6,905 nucleotides of DNA from the NCBI GenBank assembly GCA_023415075.1, contig JAEZLU010000103.1:1-6905 (forward strand), read 5' to 3'. The translations under genes were made by a program, and so were the position numbers. Origin of the DNA: Bacillota bacterium. GTDB lineage: Bacteria; Bacillota; Negativicutes; Sporomusales; UBA7701. The notes under the pieces were generated by a model, which made no database searches, had not been told where the DNA came from, and was given only the letters and a program-made list of their open reading frames with translations. Shown piece after piece: positions 1-4,483 of the stretch; position 1 is the first letter of the stretch; each line of letters opens with the position of its first letter.

Positions 1-211
1 TCATCGAAGGGAAGGAACCGGTTTTGTCCGCAGTACCCGGCCATGGATTCTCATAGTAGCCGATAACCATCCGCGGCGGGTTCACCATCGCTCCCGGAGT
101 GCCGGGCAGAGGTTTGGGAGCCGGCTTTTTCATGCAGCCGCCGGCCGCCAGCACAGCTGCAACGGCGAAAATGATCACCACAAGTATTGTTATGATTTTT
201 TTGCAGCGCAA
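1..211 (-). CDS. GH18-like lipoprotein, N-terminal part (cut by window edge)
   Basis: Only the first 70 residues are visible; the gene continues beyond base 1. The N-terminus is basic (MRCKK), followed by a hydrophobic stretch at residues 6-23 and a lipobox-like AAGGC with the lipidated cysteine at residue 26, so the product is probably exported and membrane-anchored. A proline-rich linker follows, then VIGYYENPW at about residues 49-57. This resembles the first strand of glycoside hydrolase family 18 domains such as the spore cortex/germination enzymes YaaH and YdhD. I chose the TTG at 211 because GGAGG (222-226) lies 10 nt upstream. The in-frame GTG at 218-220 sits one base from that GGAGG and so is unlikely to be used, although it would add only three residues. 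Peptidoglycan or other polysaccharide hydrolysis is inferred from this short match. The catalytic region is outside the window, so the lipoprotein call is firmer than the family call. Confidence 0.6.
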   Translation of the reverse strand, partial: MRCKKIITILVVIIFAVAAVLAAGGCMKKPAPKPLPGTPGAMVNPPRMVIGYYENPWPGTADKTGSFPSM

Positions 212-242
212 TTTCTTCACCCCTCCGCTACTCATTTGTCGT

Positions 243-271
243 TAGTATTGGCTGGCCCGCCATTCTTATGC
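243..271 (-). promoter_or_regulatory. possible sigma-G/F-type promoter of the lipoprotein gene
   Basis: On the minus strand GCATA (267-271) is followed after 17 bases by AATACTA (243-249). The Bacillus sigma-G pattern is roughly GHATR, 17-18 bases, CATWHTA, so the match has one mismatch. The predicted transcript would start near 236, about 25 bases before the chosen start codon. Forespore control would suit a GH18 spore lipoprotein. Short degenerate motifs like this also occur by chance, so this is only a suggestion. I saw no convincing sigma-A promoter for this gene. Confidence 0.25.
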
Positions 272-529
272 GTTGCCGCCGATGGATTAACTGTCCAGCG
301 CGTCGGCCGGCTTGTCCGCTCCCGGTTGACATGACAATGCTCGGTTATCCGTCGCCGACGCAGTCAGCACCTTGCCGCCGGCAGTCATGTTTTTGCCAGA
401 TATTCGCAGCATGGCGAATAATAGTCAGAAAATTATGCCCGCTTGAGCTATCTTGGGCTGAATGCCGTTTAACCGCTCTTACGGCAGCCTGCGTCATTTT
501 CTGTCGACGCGTTTCCCTGACCAAGATGG
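272..529. other. divergent intergenic region, no gene supported
   Basis: Between the lipoprotein start and the promoter of the small plus-strand gene lies a stretch in which I find no ribosome site followed by a credible reading frame. Open frames on either strand here (for example plus 268-534 and minus 345-848) encode low-complexity Arg/Cys/Ser-rich peptides with no recognisable motif. The region probably holds only upstream regulatory DNA for the two diverging genes. Confidence 0.5.
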
Positions 530-535
530 TATAAT
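527..535 (+). promoter_or_regulatory. extended -10 sigma-A promoter for the 91-residue protein gene
   Basis: TGGTATAAT at 527-535 is a perfect TATAAT with the extended -10 TGn element directly before it. No good -35 lies at 16-18 bases; the best is TCGACG at 504-509, with a 20-base spacer. Extended -10 promoters tolerate a weak -35. Transcription would start near 542, giving a leader of about 40 bases before the GTG at 583. Confidence 0.55.
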
Positions 536-582
536 AATAATGACAAAATTGCATACAGTAACGATAGGGAGCGTGGTTAACT

Positions 583-858
583 GTGCAAAACAGCCAAAAC
601 CTATTCCTACCGCCGCTGGATGGGAGAGCCGTCCAAAAACTGGAAGAGGCTCTGAGCAGTTCTCCCTCCAAGGCCATTCTACTAGAAATTAACAACGCCC
701 TGTACCAACTTTCACGCGACGGCCGCTGGTTCAAGTTCTCCCTGTTGACCAAAAAACGCTCGCCCAAACGGACTACCCTGTTTGCCACCCTCGGCGATCT
801 GTACAACCAGGTCATGCACGGCCATGACTGGCGGATTGCCGGCTGCATCGCCTTCTGA
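583..858 (+). CDS. small conserved-looking protein of unknown function (91 aa)
   Basis: I do not recognise this protein. The frame opens with GTG at 583. A stop at 565-567 closes the frame just upstream, so this is the first usable start, and AGGGAG (566-571) lies 11 bases before it. The product is 91 residues with no signal peptide or membrane segment. It starts with NLFLPPLDG and a likely amphipathic helix (AVQKLEEALSS). A basic stretch follows in the middle (about residues 45-65, containing LLTKKRSPKR), and the C-terminus is aromatic/hydrophobic, ending GHDWRIAGCIAF. A cytosolic protein is likely. Reality is supported by an extended -10 promoter upstream and a strong terminator 12 bases after the stop, with nothing else between them to express. 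It is monocistronic and convergent with the Nudix gene. Confidence 0.6.
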   Translation: MQNSQNLFLPPLDGRAVQKLEEALSSSPSKAILLEINNALYQLSRDGRWFKFSLLTKKRSPKRTTLFATLGDLYNQVMHGHDWRIAGCIAF

Positions 859-869
859 ACCCCAAAACA

Positions 870-895
870 AAGCCCTCTGCTAATGCAGAGGGCTT
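870..895. terminator. bidirectional intrinsic terminator
   Basis: An 11-bp perfect stem, AAGCCCTCTGC (870-880) with GCAGAGGGCTT (885-895), closes a TAAT loop. Reading plus it is followed by a T run (894-897). Reading minus the hairpin runs into TTTGTTTT (from the A-rich 862-870). It lies between the stop of the plus-strand small gene (858) and the stop of the minus-strand Nudix gene (925), so it can end both convergent transcripts. Confidence 0.9.
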
Positions 896-924
896 TTATA
901 CTGCCGGTGTTAACGCGCCGATTA

Positions 925-1566
925 TCACACTTGCCGGCATACTTCCACGAAGTTAAATAACAGGCGGGCGCTGAGGCCCCAGATCACATGTTTGCCATAC
1001 TTGTAGAACAGGACCGGATAGGTAGCGCGGCGCCGCCAGTCCTGTTGGTAGCCGGCCGGCATGAGGTCGAACGGAAAGCCGGCGACCGGTCGGGTGGCGA
1101 CTTCCATGGTCGCTGTCAGCGGTTCGGTGGTCAAAAAATAGTTCAGGGGCACGGTGAACAGTTCGGCGACTTCGCCGGGGTTGGGCCGTATCCGCTCAGG
1201 TTGGGCAATAAAGCCGGCAAATGGATAAACGATGACGCCGATCGGGCTGACAAGATAGTCGAGCGGCCCGAGAATTTCGAGACTACCTCTGTCGATACCC
1301 AGCTCTTCGCAGGTTTCGCGGGCGGCCGCCTGCCGGGGGCCAACGTCGCTTGGCTCGATGCGCCCACCGGGGAAACAGATCTCCCCCGGCTGCCAGGCCA
1401 GTTGGGAGGAACGCACCTCAAACAAGAGGGCCAGGTCATCATCCTGGGGCACAAGCGGCAGAACCACCGCCGCCGTGAAATAGTCGGTTTCGTTCTGGAT
1501 GCCGACAACGCGGCTGGCGAGTTTGTTTTTGAGGGCGCGGCAAATACTTTCTGTCGGCAACGACAA
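925..1566 (-). CDS. Nudix hydrolase, CoA pyrophosphatase (NudL-like)
   Basis: Predicted to cleave coenzyme A to 4'-phosphopantetheine and 3',5'-ADP in the cytosol, using divalent metal. The visible core, at about residues 47-91, is LL..VRS..L...PGEICFPGG followed by R-I-E-P-S-D and then AARETCEELG. This is the CoA-type Nudix box (GG-x5-D-x8-RE-x2-EE-x-G), preceded by the CoA-family RS...G...FPGG signature. Length from the chosen start is 213 residues, normal for the family. The start is TTG at 1566: AGGGG (1577-1581) lies 10 bases upstream, and cbiO has already ended at 1586. An in-frame ATG at 1635 would add 23 unconserved residues, has no ribosome site, and would overlap the His-rich tail of cbiO by 50 bases. 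Last gene of the cobalt-transporter operon. Its link to cobalt is not obvious, so it is probably a passenger. Confidence 0.88.
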   Translation of the reverse strand: MSLPTESICRALKNKLASRVVGIQNETDYFTAAVVLPLVPQDDDLALLFEVRSSQLAWQPGEICFPGGRIEPSDVGPRQAAARETCEELGIDRGSLEILGPLDYLVSPIGVIVYPFAGFIAQPERIRPNPGEVAELFTVPLNYFLTTEPLTATMEVATRPVAGFPFDLMPAGYQQDWRRRATYPVLFYKYGKHVIWGLSARLLFNFVEVCRQV

Positions 1567-1585
1567 CTCAATAATTCCCCTTTCG

Positions 1586-2407
1586 CTATAACTTCCGGCT
1601 GGCGGCTGCGTGGCGGTGGACATGGACATGGCCATCGTCGCCGTGCAGGTGGACGTGGTAACTTTCGTCGATCAGATTGGCGGCCAGTAAAAGGGGCCGG
1701 TCCTGCAGTATTTGGGTAGGCGGGCCATCGGCGATGATGCGATGGTCTTCATTCATGACCAGCACCCGGCCGGCCAGTTCAGGGACGATACCGAGATGAT
1801 GGGTGGCAGTGATGATGGTTTTGCCGGCAGCGGCCAGGGCGGCGAGCGCCCCCAGCATCCAGCGCTGAGTGCGCGGGTCAAGGCCGTTGGTCGGTTCGTC
1901 GAGGATGAGGACGGCCGGGTCGGTGGCCAGCACGGCGGCGATGGCCACCTTCTTTTTTTCGCCGCCGCTCAGATGGTGCGGCAGGCGGTCAGCCAAGGCG
2001 CTTATGCCGACAAACGCCATTATTTCTTCGGCCCGGCGGCGGGCCTCGGCCTGGCTCATGCCCATGGCCAGCGGCCCGAACATTATTTCATCAAGCACGC
2101 TGGCGCAGAATATCTGAACATCGGAATTTTGAAAGACAAAGCCGACCTTGCGGCGGAATGCGACGGCGAATTCTTTGTCGCGCATCGCCTGGGCCGTTAT
2201 GGCGGACCCGAAGACGGTGACCCGGCCGGTCGGGAAAATAAGGCCGGCCAGCACCTTTTCCAGCGTCGATTTGCCGCAGCCGTTGGGGCCTAGAAGAACA
2301 ACCCGCTCGCCGGCGGCGATCTTGACGTCAATATCCCGCAGCGCCGCCTGGTTCGGCCGGTAGCCGTAATTAACTTCGCTAAGCTCGAAGATGAAAGGTG
2401 CAGTCAA
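1586..2407 (-). CDS. cbiO: cobalt/nickel ECF transporter ATPase CbiO
   Basis: ATP-binding subunit that powers the CbiM/CbiQ cobalt importer from the cytoplasmic face. All ABC motifs are intact in order: Walker A GPNGCGKST (residues 40-48), Q-loop VFQNSDVQIF, signature LSGGEKKKVAIA, Walker B AVLILDEPTNGLD, and H-loop TATHH. QNSDVQIF and the strong DEPTNGLD match are typical of ECF-type ATPases. The protein is 273 residues, normal for CbiO. It ends in an unusual tail with seven histidines between residues 251 and 266 (HVHLHGDDGHVHVHRH), suggestive of metal binding or sensing. I chose TTG at 2407 because GGGGAGG (2417-2423) lies 9 bases upstream and the codon falls 2 bases after the cbiQ stop. 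The in-frame GTG at 2425 would place the ribosome site inside the gene. Translation is probably coupled to cbiQ. Confidence 0.93.
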   Translation of the reverse strand: MTAPFIFELSEVNYGYRPNQAALRDIDVKIAAGERVVLLGPNGCGKSTLEKVLAGLIFPTGRVTVFGSAITAQAMRDKEFAVAFRRKVGFVFQNSDVQIFCASVLDEIMFGPLAMGMSQAEARRRAEEIMAFVGISALADRLPHHLSGGEKKKVAIAAVLATDPAVLILDEPTNGLDPRTQRWMLGALAALAAAGKTIITATHHLGIVPELAGRVLVMNEDHRIIADGPPTQILQDRPLLLAANLIDESYHVHLHGDDGHVHVHRHAAASRKL

Positions 2408-2409
2408 CT

Positions 2410-3333
2410 TTAAATGCCTCCCCACAGGCTGAAAGATAGCAGCAGGACGACTGCCAGGAAGAATGCGTCGCTAACGCCGATGCGGGCATCAAAGACCAGC
2501 CGGTTCTCGCCGTCATAGCCGCGGGCCTGCATGGCGGCGACAATCTCTCTGCTGTATTCGCCGGCGAGGCGGAGAAATCCCGCCAGTGTGCCGCCGATCC
2601 AGGTCAGTTTCGCGCCGGCTGTCTCCAGGCCGACCAGGCGGCTTCGGCGGCCGAGCAGATAGTCGGCCACCAGTAGCAAAAATAAGAAAAGATAGCGGTA
2701 GGTGAGATCTAGGACCATCACGAACAGGCCAGGCAGGCCGAGAGACTGCAGGGCTTTGGTTAGCACCGGCCAGCGGGTGGTCTTAACCACCAGGGTGACC
2801 AGGCCAAGGGAGGTAGCCGCCCGCAGGGTAACCATGGCGGCCGTCTTCAGACCCTGTATGGTGATGGCCAGGTCGGCCGGCAAAGCGAACGGACCAAGGC
2901 GCCAATCAACGCCTTGATAGAGGATGAAGAACGGCTGGCCCGGGGTTATCCAGCTAAGGGTAGCCGGCAAAACTACGAGGCCGGCGAAAACTGCGGCCGG
3001 TAGCCAGGCTCGCAGTATATAGTCGCGACTGCCGATCCCCGAAAACAAGGCCGCCAAAAATACCAGCAGCTGGACGGCCGCCAGCACCGGCAGACTGGAG
3101 GTCAAAGCTACGGCCAGCAACAGCAGGAACAGGCCGACGACCTTCACCCGCGGCTCGATGGCCTGAAGCAGGCCCCGGCGGGCGGCGACGCCGGCCTGAT
3201 ACATATCCTCGGCCATTATTCGCTGGATATTGGCCAGTGTTTTTTCCAAGTAATCGGCCCGTCCCCAGCGTTTGCGCACCGGCGGCAGCGGGCCGGTTCC
3301 ACTCTGGGACAGCCAGGTGGGCAATTCCATCAT
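2410..3333 (-). CDS. cbiQ: cobalt ECF transporter transmembrane coupling protein CbiQ
   Basis: Membrane T-component that couples ATP hydrolysis by CbiO to metal transfer through CbiM. The protein has about 307 residues. A hydrophilic N-terminal stretch of some 65 residues (LPTWLSQSG...) is followed by ARRGLLQAIEPRVKVV, the usual entry into the first membrane helix, then five to six hydrophobic segments. The cytoplasmic coupling helix carries AAMQARGYDG, with the Ala-Arg-Gly motif at about residues 270-272 that contacts the ATPase. It is longer than plain CbiQ (about 225-280 residues), but the leading segment resembles that of related Clostridia/Negativicutes proteins. The start ATG at 3333 overlaps the stop of the upstream gene (ATGATG), with GAGG 5 bases before it. 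The adjacent ATG at 3330 is equally possible. A longer in-frame extension to 3468 would overlap the upstream gene and is not credible. Confidence 0.93.
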   Translation of the reverse strand: MMELPTWLSQSGTGPLPPVRKRWGRADYLEKTLANIQRIMAEDMYQAGVAARRGLLQAIEPRVKVVGLFLLLLAVALTSSLPVLAAVQLLVFLAALFSGIGSRDYILRAWLPAAVFAGLVVLPATLSWITPGQPFFILYQGVDWRLGPFALPADLAITIQGLKTAAMVTLRAATSLGLVTLVVKTTRWPVLTKALQSLGLPGLFVMVLDLTYRYLFLFLLLVADYLLGRRSRLVGLETAGAKLTWIGGTLAGFLRLAGEYSREIVAAMQARGYDGENRLVFDARIGVSDAFFLAVVLLLSFSLWGGI

Positions 3334-3623
3334 TTCGGCCTCGCAATCAGCCGGAGATAAACCAGCGTGAGGGCATAAACGGCACCGGCACCGATAAAAG
3401 CGGAAAAGATGTAGCCGGCCCCTTCGCCCAGCCCCTTCACCGTATAATCGGGAAACAGTGCCTGCCACCAGTTAGCAGCCTGCTCAATGCCCCGCGGCAT
3501 AAAGCCGACCAGGTTCGCCATTTCCTCCGGCCCCCACTCGCCCCAGGCGGTGCCGCCGGCGAGCAGGCCGAGGGGAGTTGCAAGAGCCATCAGCAATATA
3601 ACCAGCCAATAACGGCGATACAT
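3330..3623 (-). CDS. PDGLE-domain small membrane protein, CbiN-like component
   Basis: A 97-residue membrane protein in the position occupied by CbiN in CbiMNQO systems. It has a first hydrophobic helix at residues 5-22 and an extracytoplasmic loop with TAWGEWGPEE (25-34) and FPDYTVKGLG (57-66). A second helix lies at about residues 69-93, and the C-terminus is basic. The two-helix layout with the loop motif is that of the PDGLE family, which replaces or is fused to CbiM/CbiN in many cobalt ECF systems and is thought to help metal loading of CbiM. Classical CbiN sequence motifs are not evident, so I leave the symbol empty. Start ATG at 3623 has AGGAGG 6-7 bases upstream, overlapping the cbiM stop codon (10-base gap), so the genes are tightly coupled. 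The gene ends in an ATGA overlap with cbiQ. Confidence 0.85.
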   Translation of the reverse strand: MYRRYWLVILLMALATPLGLLAGGTAWGEWGPEEMANLVGFMPRGIEQAANWWQALFPDYTVKGLGEGAGYIFSAFIGAGAVYALTLVYLRLIARPK

Positions 3624-3633
3624 ATTCTCCCTC

Positions 3634-4317
3634 CTAGCGTCGGAACTGGCCGCCGGCCAGCATCTCAGGCGAGGTTTTCCAAACATAACGCAGCGCCAGG
3701 GCGGTGACGGCGGCTTCGGCCGCGCCGGCCAGGGTGAGGTGCGGCAGCATCATCGCCGGGATGGCCACGCCTAAACTATAAGGGCAGTAAAGTGGCGTGC
3801 CGTCGGTAGCCACGAACAGCAGCGGCTGGATGCCAAACTCGATCGCCGCAACCAGGGCCGCCAGGTTGAGGCCGACATAGCCGGCCAGGGCAGCGGCGAA
3901 AAACTGGCGGCGGGAGCCGCCGGCATCGCCGGCAGCCAGGCGGTAGACCCAGTAACCGCTCACCGGCATGACAAAAGCCAGATTAAAGGCGTTAGCCCCA
4001 AACGCCAGCAGACCGCCGTCGCCAAATAGCAGTGCCTGGATGAACAAAGCGACACTGACGGCGACAACCGCCGCCCACGGTCCGAGAACAATAGCCAGCA
4101 GCACGCCGCCGGCGGCATGGGCAGTTGTACCGTCCGGTATCGGGATGTTGAACATCATGATAAGAAAGGAAAATACCGCCCCCATGGCCAGAAAGGGCAC
4201 ACGGGCGACGTCGAGACTTTTCTTGATACAGGCGGTGGCCCGGTACCACACCGGCAGCATGACGCCGGTCAGCGTCAGGCAGGTCGACGGGCTGAGATAA
4301 CCCTCGGGAATGTGCAT
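3634..4317 (-). CDS. cbiM: cobalt ECF transporter substrate-binding membrane protein CbiM
   Basis: S-component that binds Co2+ (possibly Ni2+) and sets substrate specificity. The 227-residue product begins MHIPEGYLSP, the family N-terminus in which the amino group and His2 ligate the metal. Further family features are FNIPIPDGTTAHAAGG with the conserved His67, then LLAIVLGPWAAVVAVSVAL, FGDGGLLAFGANAFN and six to seven hydrophobic helices. The start ATG at 4317 is fixed by the conserved MHIP and by GGAGG (4325-4329) 7 bases upstream. An in-frame extension to 4473 would read through the promoter and leader and is rejected. First gene of the operon, with its own promoter and an attenuator-like leader. 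Co2+ is preferred over Ni2+ because of the Cbi-type companions, but sequence alone does not settle this. No cobalamin synthesis gene is in the window. Confidence 0.94.
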   Translation of the reverse strand: MHIPEGYLSPSTCLTLTGVMLPVWYRATACIKKSLDVARVPFLAMGAVFSFLIMMFNIPIPDGTTAHAAGGVLLAIVLGPWAAVVAVSVALFIQALLFGDGGLLAFGANAFNLAFVMPVSGYWVYRLAAGDAGGSRRQFFAAALAGYVGLNLAALVAAIEFGIQPLLFVATDGTPLYCPYSLGVAIPAMMLPHLTLAGAAEAAVTALALRYVWKTSPEMLAGGQFRR

Positions 4318-4438
4318 ATGTACGCCTCCAGAAAAATAAAATCCACAAGTACCGTTGACGCTTCTGCATCCCGCGGCCTTCGTGGACCAATCGTTTTTGG
4401 GGAAATTCGCCGATAGCCTCTTCATGAGGCTGTTTGAC
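4318..4438 (-). promoter_or_regulatory. candidate cis-regulatory leader RNA of the cbiM operon
   Basis: The predicted 5' leader is about 121 nt. Elements 5' to 3' are as follows. Hairpin 1 is AGCCUC-AUGAA-GAGGCU (4431-4415). Next come possible ATCG/CGAT pairing (4414-4411 with 4393-4390), a short competing stem GGUC/GGCC (4388-4385 with 4378-4375), the terminator hairpin with T-tract, and the GGAGG ribosome site. The GGUC/GGCC stem uses the 5' arm of the terminator, so the two are mutually exclusive. UCCC (4403-4400) can also pair with GGGA (4372-4369) in the terminator apex. This is the architecture of a transcription attenuator. I see no cobalamin-riboswitch core and none of the GGGACAG/GCAG repeats I recall for NiCo riboswitches. 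The ligand is unknown; cobalt, nickel or a corrinoid are the natural candidates. Confidence 0.5.
4332..4386 (-). terminator. intrinsic terminator/attenuator hairpin in the cbiM leader
   Basis: Read on the minus strand, bases 4386 to 4342 fold into one long hairpin. The outer stem pairs UCCACGA (4386-4380) with UUGUGGA (4348-4342). After single-base bulges it continues with G-C, G.U and CCG/CGG (4376-4374 with 4356-4354). The apical stem GAUGC/GCGUC (4370-4366 with 4361-4357) carries an AGAA loop. TTTTATTTTT (4341-4332) follows at once. It lies after the cbiM promoter and 2 bases before the cbiM ribosome site, so it would abort transcription before cbiM unless relieved. Confidence 0.65.
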
Positions 4439-4444
4439 GTTTTA

Positions 4445-4473
4445 ATTATACTAGAACCGCCTGCCGCTGACAA
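4445..4473 (-). promoter_or_regulatory. sigma-A promoter of the cbiM operon
   Basis: On the minus strand TTGTCA (4468-4473) is followed, after exactly 17 bases, by TATAAT (4445-4450). The match to consensus is 11 of 12. Transcription would begin near 4438. It separates the cobalt-transporter operon from the upstream apbE gene, whose stop is at 4484. Confidence 0.8.
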
Positions 4474-4478
4474 GCGGC
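4463..4478. promoter_or_regulatory. inverted repeat over the cbiM -35, possible operator
   Basis: GCCGCT-gaca-AGCGGC is a perfect 6-bp inverted repeat with a 4-base spacer, and it completely covers the -35 hexamer of the cbiM promoter. A repressor bound here would block sigma-A. It could instead be a weak hairpin at the end of apbE mRNA, but no T-tract follows, which argues against a terminator. No regulator can be named. Confidence 0.35.
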
Positions 4479-4483
4479 CCAGC

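Noticed and set aside
268..534. Plus-strand open frame of 88 codons in the first intergenic region
   Set aside because: No ribosome site, Cys/Arg-rich peptide, and its end overlaps the extended -10 promoter.
345..848. Minus-strand open frame of 167 codons
   Set aside because: It overlaps the plus-strand 91-residue gene, which has its own promoter and terminator, and its peptide shows no recognisable domain.
988..1719. Plus-strand open frame of 243 codons opposite the Nudix gene
   Set aside because: It is antisense to a gene with an intact Nudix box; the peptide is Gly/Arg/His-rich with no family features and no ribosome site.
1712..2293. Plus-strand open frame of 193 codons opposite cbiO
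   Set aside because: It is a mirror of a highly conserved ABC ATPase; long antisense frames are expected at this codon bias.
3334..3468. N-terminal extension of cbiQ
   Set aside because: It would lie wholly within the preceding membrane-protein gene; ATG at 3333 has the coupled start.
3624..3686. N-terminal extension of the PDGLE-like gene
   Set aside because: It overlaps the end of cbiM, while the AGGAGG at the cbiM stop fixes the start at 3623.
4318..4473. N-terminal extension of cbiM by 52 residues
   Set aside because: It would translate the promoter and leader; the family starts at MHIPEGY with a good ribosome site.
4318..4483. Cobalamin or NiCo riboswitch upstream of cbiM
   Set aside because: The leader is too short for a cobalamin riboswitch, its core box is not seen, and I do not see the repeated motifs I recall for NiCo. 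A covariance search would settle it.
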